A stretch of 12,038 nucleotides of DNA from CAZEYT01 sp964516295 (GTDB lineage: Bacteria > Verrucomicrobiota > Verrucomicrobiia > Chthoniobacterales > Terrimicrobiaceae). The position numbers and the translations under genes were made by a program. The DNA lies in assembly GCA_964516295.1 (NCBI GenBank), contig CAZEYT010000083.1, positions 1-12,038 of the forward strand, in the 5' to 3' direction. A model generated the notes under the pieces. It worked only from the letters and a program-made list of their open reading frames with translations. It made no database searches and had not been told where the DNA came from. Below are positions 1 to 6,181 of the stretch, piece by piece. Every line of letters begins with the position of its first letter. The stretch's first letter is position 1.

Positions 1-969
1 TACGATGCGGAGGTGATGAAGCGGGTGCTGGAGGATTTGTGCCTCGGGGCGGGCGTTCGTTTGCGCCTGCACACGCGGGTGGCGGCGGCTTTGGTGGGCG
101 AAGCCGGGCACTTGCAAGCGGCGATCACGGAGAGCAAAACCGGACGCGAGGCGTGGCTGGCTTCCGTTTTTGTCGATGCCACGGGCGACGGCGACCTCGG
201 CGCGTTTGCGGGATGCGGTTTCGACTTTGGGCGGGAGGGCGATGGCAGAGGCCAGCCGATGACGCTCATGGCGCTGCTCGGCGGGCTCCGGCAGGATGAG
301 GTGGCGGGGTTCTGCCTCGACGCGAAAGATGGCAACAAGCATCTCTACGAGGCCATTCTTGCCGGGGGGCACCAGAGTTCCTACGGTTCGCCACACCTGT
401 TTTTTATCCGCGAAGGTCTGCACGCACTCATGGTCAACCACATTTACGACGTGCGCGGCGATTGCGCCGACGACCTGACACAGGCGTCCATCGCGGCGCG
501 GCGCGAGGTGGCGGACGCGGTCGCGGCGCTCCGCCGGGCGGGCGGGCCGTGGCGGGAAGTCGCTTTGTTGGCCACAGCACCTCGCATCGGGGTGCGGGAA
601 GGGCGGCGGATTCATGGACAATACACCGTGACGCGCGACGACCTCATCGAAGGCCGTTCGCACGACGACGCCGTTTGCCGGGTCACCTTCCCGGTCGATG
701 TCCATTCGCCGGACAAAGCGACGGCGACGCAAGAAGGCGAAGGCTTCGGCAACCAAGGCATCCGCTCGAAGCCCTACGACATTCCGGCGCGGGCGTTGAT
801 CGCCCGGGATGTCAGCGGACTCCTCATGGCCGGACGCTGCATCAGCGGGGACTTCATCGCACACTCGAGCTATCGTGTGACCGGAAATGCCGTCGCCATG
901 GGTGAAGCGGCGGGCCGGATGGCATCCGAGGCTTCCCGCCACTCGAACCACTCGGGATCCGAAGAATGA
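1..969 (+). CDS. FAD-dependent oxidoreductase (FAD_oxidored family), C-terminal part, 5' end outside window
   Basis: Likely flavoprotein oxidoreductase of the FAD_oxidored (PF12831) type. The reading frame is open from base 1 (YDAEV before the GTG/ATG at 13-18), and the N-terminal FAD-binding GxGxxG is missing. I therefore read it as truncated by the window edge rather than starting at 13; 322 residues are visible. Seen motifs are VDATGDGDLG (about 175-204), the family block APRIGVREGRRI (about 577-612) and the C-terminal FAD-contact segment LLMAGRCISG with SYRVTGNAVAMGEAAG (about 823-915). Each has a counterpart in the next gene, so the two are tandem paralogues. Its TGA overlaps the next ATG as ATGA (966-969), which suggests translational coupling in one operon. 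No membrane segment is visible. The substrate is unknown. Relatives are sometimes labelled 'xanthan lyase' in databases, a name nothing here supports. Confidence 0.85.
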   Translation, partial: YDAEVMKRVLEDLCLGAGVRLRLHTRVAAALVGEAGHLQAAITESKTGREAWLASVFVDATGDGDLGAFAGCGFDFGREGDGRGQPMTLMALLGGLRQDEVAGFCLDAKDGNKHLYEAILAGGHQSSYGSPHLFFIREGLHALMVNHIYDVRGDCADDLTQASIAARREVADAVAALRRAGGPWREVALLATAPRIGVREGRRIHGQYTVTRDDLIEGRSHDDAVCRVTFPVDVHSPDKATATQEGEGFGNQGIRSKPYDIPARALIARDVSGLLMAGRCISGDFIAHSSYRVTGNAVAMGEAAGRMASEASRHSNHSGSEE

Positions 970-2786
970 ATACAAAACCTGAAACGATTCGCACGCAAAC
1001 CCTCGACACCGACTTTTGCATCGTCGGCGGCGGGCTTTCCGGCGTGATGGCTGCGATTGCCGCGGCGCGGAACGGCGCGTCGGTCGTCCTCGTGCAAGAC
1101 CGCGCGGTGCTTGGTGGAAATTCCTCGAGCGAGATCAAGATGCACATTGTCGGCGCGGACTCGCATGGCAAAAAACCGGGCGCCCGCGAGTCGGGCCTGC
1201 TCGAGGAATTTCGCCTCGACGACGCGTTTCAAAATCCCCAGCGGGCGTTTCCTTTGTGGGATTTGCTGCTTTACGAAAAAGTCCGGGCCGAAAAAAATAT
1301 CGTCCTGCTCCTCGAGACCGACTGCATCGGGTGCGATGTGATCGAGCATGAGGGGCGGCGAGTGATCCGCAGCGTGCGCGCCCTGCGCAATAGCACGGAG
1401 GAGGAGTTTGTCATCCGCTCCACGCTCTTTGCCGATTGTTCTGGCGACGGACGGCTCGGCCTCGAAGCAGGCGCCGATTATTTTGTCGGGCGCGAGGGAC
1501 GCGATGTTTACGGCGAGAGCCTCGCGCCGGAGATGACGGATGGATACAAACTCGGTTCTTCGATTCTTTACACCGCCCGCGAGCACGACCGGCCCATGCC
1601 CTTTCGCGCGCCAGCGTTCGCCCGGAAAATGACGGACGCCGATTTTCGTTTTCGCGGAATTTATTCCTACGACTACGGCTTTTGGTGGTGCGAGTGGGGC
1701 GGGCAGATCGACACGATCCGGGACAATGACACCATCCGTCACGAACTCCTGCGCACCGTGCTCGGCATCTGGGACTACGTGAAAAACAGCGGCAAGCATC
1801 CGGACTCCGCAAACTGGGCGCTGGAATGGATCGGCGCGATCCCCGGCAAACGCGAGTCGCGGCGGTTCCTCGGCGATCATGTGCTCGTCGAGCAGGACGT
1901 GATGGGCGGGCGGATATTCGACGACGGCATCGCGCACGGCGGGTGGCCGATTGATTTGCATCCGCCGGAGGGAGTGGACGCGCCGGACGAGAAGCCCTGC
2001 GTGCAGCACGACTTCGACCACCTCTACTCGATCCCGCTCGCCGCGCTGCGCTCGCGCAATGTCGGCAATCTGTTTTTCGGCGGACGGGCGATCAGCGCGT
2101 CGCATGTCGCCTTTGCGAGCACGCGAGTGATGGGCACTTGCGCGGTCGTCGGCCAAGCCATCGGCACCGCCGCCGCCGTCACGCTGGAGAGCCGCGACGC
2201 CGCCGCCGCGTACACCGACATCCGCCGCGACTGTGACGTGAACCGCCTCCAGCAGCGTCTTTTGCGGGACGATATTTTTGTGCCCGGTCTCAAGAACGCC
2301 GACCCCCTCGACCGGGCTCGGGAAGCGGTTGTTTCGACATCGTCGGAAGACCCCCTCCACCCGGCCGCCAACATCACCGACGGCCTCACCCGCGCACTGC
2401 GTCCCGAGTGGGGGCCGTGGGCGGACGATTCCAGCCATCAATGGAAATCTCTGGCACTGCCGGCTTCGGTGAGCCTGCGCTGGGAAGAATTGATTTGTGT
2501 TTCCGAAATCCAGATCACATTCGACAGCGGATTCGAGCGCGAGTTGATCCTAAGTCCCAGCGAACGCGCCAGCCGCCGGACGATCCGCGGCCCGCAGCCG
2601 GAAATCGCCGAGCGCTACCGCATCCTGATCGATTCCACCGAGGTCGTGAGCGAAAGCGGAAACATCCAACGCCTGCGCCGGCACAAGCTCGCCGAGCCGA
2701 TCCGGGGCCGCACGCTCACGGTTGAAGTTCTCGCGACGCATGGCGCGCCCGAAGCCCGGGTTTTCGAAGTTCGCGTTTACGAATAA
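966..2786 (+). CDS. FAD-dependent oxidoreductase with extra C-terminal beta-sandwich-like domain
   Basis: Complete 606-residue flavoprotein of the FAD_oxidored (PF12831) family, probably cytoplasmic because no signal peptide precedes the dinucleotide-binding fold. Visible elements are a beta strand plus GGGLSG at residues 21-26 (FAD ADP-binding loop), GGNSSSE at 50-56, ADCSGDGRLG at 156-165, the family block GKRESRRFLGDHVL at 294-307 and GRAISASHVAFASTRVMG at 373-390. Residues from about 440 to 606 are not part of the flavin core. They are rich in predicted strands (LRWEELICVSEIQITFDS; EARVFEVRVYE) and resemble galactose-binding/discoidin-like sandwich domains found at the end of some planctomycete and verrucomicrobial relatives. 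The ATG at 966 overlaps the upstream stop and no Shine-Dalgarno site is seen, so coupled translation is likely. It is a paralogue of the preceding gene and sits 16 bases before the GH31 gene. An oxidation of a sugar or glycoside is a reasonable guess, but the substrate is not deducible. Confidence 0.9.
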   Translation: MNTKPETIRTQTLDTDFCIVGGGLSGVMAAIAAARNGASVVLVQDRAVLGGNSSSEIKMHIVGADSHGKKPGARESGLLEEFRLDDAFQNPQRAFPLWDLLLYEKVRAEKNIVLLLETDCIGCDVIEHEGRRVIRSVRALRNSTEEEFVIRSTLFADCSGDGRLGLEAGADYFVGREGRDVYGESLAPEMTDGYKLGSSILYTAREHDRPMPFRAPAFARKMTDADFRFRGIYSYDYGFWWCEWGGQIDTIRDNDTIRHELLRTVLGIWDYVKNSGKHPDSANWALEWIGAIPGKRESRRFLGDHVLVEQDVMGGRIFDDGIAHGGWPIDLHPPEGVDAPDEKPCVQHDFDHLYSIPLAALRSRNVGNLFFGGRAISASHVAFASTRVMGTCAVVGQAIGTAAAVTLESRDAAAAYTDIRRDCDVNRLQQRLLRDDIFVPGLKNADPLDRAREAVVSTSSEDPLHPAANITDGLTRALRPEWGPWADDSSHQWKSLALPASVSLRWEELICVSEIQITFDSGFERELILSPSERASRRTIRGPQPEIAERYRILIDSTEVVSESGNIQRLRRHKLAEPIRGRTLTVEVLATHGAPEARVFEVRVYE

Positions 2787-2802
2787 AGACACATTCCCGC
2801 GC

Positions 2803-5037
2803 ATGAGGCAGGCCAACATTTTTCTGAGCGACTTTCTGTCGTTTGATCCCGATGCTGGGGAAACGCTTTGGCGGGCGATGCGCCCGACGGGAGCACTTGC
2901 CTGCGAGGATGGCGCGGTGTCGTTGGAGATTCCGTTCCGGGTTTTTCCGGGCGACGCAGCGGAAGCGGTTCCTGCGGCGAGGATGCTCACGCTGGTTGTG
3001 AGGGCGTATGGTTCCGGCGTGTTGCGGCTTTCTCTCGGCCAGTCGGGGCCTGGCATGGACGACCTGCTGGCATGGGATGCCTCGCTCGAGGCGAACCCGC
3101 TCCGGGTGGAAAAATCCGACACGGTGTGGTGGATTCAGGATGGCGCGTCGCGCGTTCTGATGCAAATCCCGATGGCATCCGAACCGGTGACTCCGTGGAG
3201 CACGCTGATCCCGCCGCCGGACGAGGTCTTCGAGGCGACGTTCCATCCCGACGGCGCGGCTGGCATTCCGCTGGCAGGCCACGATACCTTCACGCCCGCG
3301 CGACAGCACACCGGTTCGCTGGGTCTCGCCTTCGTGGCCTTCGGCGAGGAAATCCTGCGCTGGACATGGTCGTTGGCCGCGCATCACAACGAGCACTTCG
3401 CAGGAACCGGCGAGCGATTTTCCCGCATGAACCTCGCGGGCGGCACTTACTTTCTGGAAAACACGGACGCGCTCGGGGTCAACAGCCGCCGCGCCTACAA
3501 GAACGTGCCGTTCTATCTTTCGAGCCGTGGATACGGCCTTCTGGCGCTCACGCCGTGCCATGTGCGGTTCTCGCTCGGCGACATCTCGCAACGCGCGGCG
3601 TGCGGCGTGGTCGAGGATGCCGGTCTCGATCTGTTTTTGTTCGGCGGCACGCCCGAGCGCATCCTCTTCGATCATCGCCGCATCACCGGCTTTCCCGCCG
3701 AGCCTCCCGTCTGGAGCTTCGGGACATGGATGGCCAAAATGACCTACTTTTCGGCCGAGGAAACCGAAGATGTCGGACGCCGGATGCGCGCGGAGGGATT
3801 CCCCTGCGACGTGCTTCACCTCGATACGGGATGGTTCCAGACGGATTGGAAATGCGAGTGGGAATTCAGCAAGGAACGCTTTCCGGACCCGGCGGCGTTT
3901 TTCGCGCGGATGCGGGAGATGGGGTTCCGCGTGTCGCTCTGGCAGCTCCCGGCCATCGCAAGGGGCACCAAGCATTGGGATGAGGCCACGAGCCGGCGAT
4001 TCGTCGCTCCGAAACGCGACAACAGCTCGAGCGGATCAAATTTCGGAACGGGCGCGGATGATGGCAGCACCATCGACTTCACAAATCCGGAGGCGGTGGC
4101 CTGGTATCAGGGTCTCCTTGCGCATCTGCTCGCGCTCGGCGCCGCGGCCATCAAGACGGATTTCGGCGAGATCATTGACCTGAGCGCCGACTACCACGGC
4201 ATGTCGGCCGAGCGGCTGCATAATGTGTTTCCGCTGCTCTACCAACGCGCGGCGTTCGACGTGACGCGACGCATCACGGGCGATGCCATCATTTGGGCCC
4301 GGGCCGGCTGGACCGGGTGCCAGCGGTATCCCATTCACTGGGGCGGCGACGCCGCCGCCACATGGGACGGTCTCTCCGGCAGCCTGCGGGGCGGGCTTCA
4401 TCTTGGACTCTCGGGATTCGGTTACTGGAGCCATGACGTGCCCGGTTTTCACGGCGTGCCGGACTTCATGAACTCGCGCCCGAGCGATGAGCTCTACGTG
4501 CGGTGGACGCAGTTCGGCGTCTTCAGCTCCCACCTCCGCTATCATGGAACCAGCGCGCGCGAGCCGTATGAATACCCGGCCATCGCCGATGTCGTCCGCC
4601 GCTGGCTCCATCTTCGATACGCCCTGATTCCCTACTTTGTGGATATGGCCGGCGTCGTCAGCGCGTCGGGATTTCCGATCCTGCGCGCCCTCCTCCTGCA
4701 TCATCCCGACGACCCGCAATGCTGGCAGATCGACGATCAATTCTACTGCGGCGATGCGCTGCTCGTCGCGCCGGTCCTGCGACCCGGCGGACGCCGCGAC
4801 GTGTATCTTCCCGAAGGCGAGTGGATCGACTTCTGGACCGGTGAAAAACTCGCCGGCGCCCGGTGGCTCCGCGCCGTCGAGAGCCCGCTCGAACGAATTC
4901 CCGTCTATGGCCGCGCGGGCCACGTCATTCGCGTGTGCCCGGACCCCGTCCAGCAAACCGATGAGATCGACTGGTCGCGCGTCCAATCCCTCACGCTGGA
5001 CGCCCAGTGGCGCGGTGAAAGCCTGTTTGGTTTCTGA
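2803..5037 (+). CDS. Glycoside hydrolase family 31, alpha-xylosidase (YicI)-like
   Basis: Retaining alpha-glycosidase of family GH31, 744 residues from the ATG at 2803. The frame is open further upstream (TTG 2722, ATG 2740), but those starts lie deep inside the preceding gene. The 2803 ATG follows its stop by 16 bases and begins a normal N-terminal sandwich. No signal peptide is seen, so it is probably cytoplasmic. The catalytic barrel starts near PPVWSFGTWM (301-310). HLDTGWF places Asp341 in the -1 subsite. KTDFGE carries the nucleophile Asp453, and HWGGD carries the acid/base Asp516. The KTDFGE and ARAGWTGCQRYPIHWGGD blocks match E. coli YicI (Asp416, Asp482) rather than typical alpha-glucosidases. 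GYWSHDVPGF (540-549) and a C-terminal sandwich from about 640 complete the fold, and the length equals YicI's within 30 residues. It probably removes alpha-linked xylose or a similar sugar. However, the Cys-Phe pair that follows the first Asp in YicI is Thr-Gly here, so specificity is uncertain. Confidence 0.92.
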   Translation: MRQANIFLSDFLSFDPDAGETLWRAMRPTGALACEDGAVSLEIPFRVFPGDAAEAVPAARMLTLVVRAYGSGVLRLSLGQSGPGMDDLLAWDASLEANPLRVEKSDTVWWIQDGASRVLMQIPMASEPVTPWSTLIPPPDEVFEATFHPDGAAGIPLAGHDTFTPARQHTGSLGLAFVAFGEEILRWTWSLAAHHNEHFAGTGERFSRMNLAGGTYFLENTDALGVNSRRAYKNVPFYLSSRGYGLLALTPCHVRFSLGDISQRAACGVVEDAGLDLFLFGGTPERILFDHRRITGFPAEPPVWSFGTWMAKMTYFSAEETEDVGRRMRAEGFPCDVLHLDTGWFQTDWKCEWEFSKERFPDPAAFFARMREMGFRVSLWQLPAIARGTKHWDEATSRRFVAPKRDNSSSGSNFGTGADDGSTIDFTNPEAVAWYQGLLAHLLALGAAAIKTDFGEIIDLSADYHGMSAERLHNVFPLLYQRAAFDVTRRITGDAIIWARAGWTGCQRYPIHWGGDAAATWDGLSGSLRGGLHLGLSGFGYWSHDVPGFHGVPDFMNSRPSDELYVRWTQFGVFSSHLRYHGTSAREPYEYPAIADVVRRWLHLRYALIPYFVDMAGVVSASGFPILRALLLHHPDDPQCWQIDDQFYCGDALLVAPVLRPGGRRDVYLPEGEWIDFWTGEKLAGARWLRAVESPLERIPVYGRAGHVIRVCPDPVQQTDEIDWSRVQSLTLDAQWRGESLFGF

Positions 5038-5040
5038 AGC

Positions 5041-5055
5041 CGAAAGCGTCTTTCG
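5041..5055 (+). terminator. Small hairpin just after the GH31 stop, weak terminator candidate
   Basis: CGAAAG-CGT-CTTTCG forms a six-pair stem with a three-base loop, three bases after the GH31 stop codon in the 72-base convergent gap 5038-5109. No T run follows on either strand, so it does not meet the usual intrinsic-terminator form. It could mark the 3' end of the plus-strand transcript or be chance. The rest of the gap shows nothing I can name. Confidence 0.25.
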
Positions 5056-5109
5056 TCGAGGCAGACGGCCCACTATCTTATCTACGGACAGACTGCCATT
5101 GGAAGAGCG

Positions 5110-6129
5110 TTAGAAGGGCTTGGCAAGCCCTAGGAACTGGCCCTTGTCGGAGACGACCGCCCGGCGAAGGATGGTCAAGGCTTGATTCGGCTGGATCATG
5201 AGATTCGAGAAATCCGTCACGTTGTCGCCCGCCCGCAGCCAGCGCCCATCGTTGTGCCGGAAGTAATTCACCACGGTCGTGCCATTCCAGACGCCGACGA
5301 GGTCGGCATTCGTGCTTGCCGTGCCACTTTGCAAGGGATTGAGCGCGGCGAAGCCGAAGGTCGAGAGCGGCATCTCAATCGGAAACCCTGTCGTGAACAC
5401 GCGGCTGGATGCGCTGCTCCGGTGCCGGGAGAGGAATCGGCACTCTGAGACATTTCCCAAAACCTGTAATGACGTTGCGGGACGCGAGGCGCGCCGCGTG
5501 ATCACCATGCCCTCGGCCGGTTGCAAAACCCGACCGTTTTGATTCGCCGTGGAAGTTCCGGTGACCCAATACCCGAGCGTGGTGTTGTAAAAGAAAACGG
5601 TCAGGTTATTCGACGCGCTCCAGACACCAACCGTGTCGGCGGCGGTTGCGTCAACCCCTCCCTCAAGAACCAAATCCGCGCCAGTACCAAACAAACTCGA
5701 CAGTGTATCTCCGGGGAAGATCTCAAAGGAATCTCCTGCGGCCACCTGCCATCCGGCCACGTCGAGCGCGGTATTCTGAGAATTTCCGTCCGCGAGATTG
5801 ACCGTGAGTTGATTGGCCGTGTTGGCTGTGATGAGCAGCATGCGTCCCTCCTGCTCGCCGCTTAGAAATCGAACGAAGTAAGGAGAGCCCGCTTGCGCGA
5901 GTTGGGACGCGACAAACGGGGTGCCTGCTGCCGTGATTGTGTTCGCCGTCACAGTGGAAACGCGAGCCTGGTAGATCGCCTCTCCGAGCAGCGGCACTCC
6001 GACACGGGATACCGACGGCCCCGCCGGAATCGGGATCGTGAGATATCCGCTGATCTTTGATTGCACGGTTTCGGCTTCGAGCGATGCCAATTGAGCGACG
6101 AATAGCGCGGTAAGGATGGTTTTTTTCAT
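5110..6129 (-). CDS. Secreted TIGR02597-like protein (Verrucomicrobia family of unknown function)
   Basis: 339-residue exported protein. Residues 1-19 look like a signal peptide (MKKT start, hydrophobic ILTALFVAQLA, cleavage probably after LEA). The mature part opens with ISGYLTIPIPAG and VGVPLLGEAIYQARV, then YFVRFLSGEQEGRMLLITAN and a FEIFPGDTLSSLFG segment. This is the pattern I associate with TIGR02597, a family of about 300-350 residues from Verrucomicrobia whose function is unknown; I recognise it from memory without a search. There is an internal duplication: ADTVGVW...YWVTG...LQPAEGMVITRR (164-213) and ADLVGVW...RWLRAG...IQPNQALTILRR (275-323). The protein is all beta with no visible catalytic motif and no membrane anchor. 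The ATG at 6129 is preceded by a C/T-rich leader rather than a Shine-Dalgarno site. It lies 52 bases downstream of the large exoprotein gene on the same strand, so co-transcription is plausible. Confidence 0.75.
   Translation of the reverse strand: MKKTILTALFVAQLASLEAETVQSKISGYLTIPIPAGPSVSRVGVPLLGEAIYQARVSTVTANTITAAGTPFVASQLAQAGSPYFVRFLSGEQEGRMLLITANTANQLTVNLADGNSQNTALDVAGWQVAAGDSFEIFPGDTLSSLFGTGADLVLEGGVDATAADTVGVWSASNNLTVFFYNTTLGYWVTGTSTANQNGRVLQPAEGMVITRRASRPATSLQVLGNVSECRFLSRHRSSASSRVFTTGFPIEMPLSTFGFAALNPLQSGTASTNADLVGVWNGTTVVNYFRHNDGRWLRAGDNVTDFSNLMIQPNQALTILRRAVVSDKGQFLGLAKPF
5115..5131 (-). other. Inverted repeat inside the 3' end of the TIGR02597-like gene
   Basis: AGGGCTT-GGC-AAGCCCT is a perfect seven-pair stem with a three-base loop, placed over the last codons (GLAKP) of the minus-strand gene and just before its TAA. 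No T run follows on either strand. Its position at the convergence point of the two gene sets makes a role in 3' end formation or RNA stability possible. The codons alone could also explain it. Confidence 0.25.
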
Positions 6130-6155
6130 TGGGGGGTTGGGAGGTTGAGGGGTTG
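6130..6155 (-). promoter_or_regulatory. C/T-rich leader directly before the TIGR02597-like start codon
   Basis: On the minus strand the 26 bases before the ATG contain only one purine type (A), with no G at all. They begin CAACCCCTCAACCTCCC and end in a run of six C before AATG. No AGGAGG-like sequence is present where a ribosome binding site would sit. The tract matches the leader of the next upstream gene (10814-10850) in its first half. It is read here as a 5' untranslated or intercistronic translation-initiation region, a role inferred from position and similarity only. Confidence 0.4.
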
Positions 6156-6181
6156 GATTTTTGGTTTCGTGAAGTTCGGAT

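Noticed and set aside
870..2441. Long minus-strand open frame opposite the second flavoprotein
   Set aside because: It is antisense to a gene with clear FAD-binding motifs, its product is Arg/Ala/Val-rich with no recognisable domain, and such frames are common opposite GC-rich genes.
966..2786. Xanthan lyase annotation for the flavoproteins
   Set aside because: The motifs are those of a FAD-binding oxidoreductase; no polysaccharide-lyase fold or motif is visible.
2722..2802. Earlier start (TTG or ATG 2740) for the GH31 gene
   Set aside because: These starts lie inside the preceding gene, and the extra 27 residues are basic and unlike any GH31 N-terminus; the ATG at 2803 fits spacing and fold.
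2716..3975. Long minus-strand open frame opposite the GH31 N-terminal half
   Set aside because: Shadow of the GH31 gene; low-complexity Arg/His-rich translation without family features.
4036..5073. Minus-strand open frame opposite the GH31 catalytic barrel
   Set aside because: The other strand carries the invariant KTDFGE and HWGGD blocks, so this frame is a by-product of codon bias.
6131..6155. G-run on the plus strand as a G-quadruplex
   Set aside because: The runs are interrupted, with only short GG and GGGG blocks of uneven spacing; the C/T-rich leader reading on the gene strand explains the composition better.
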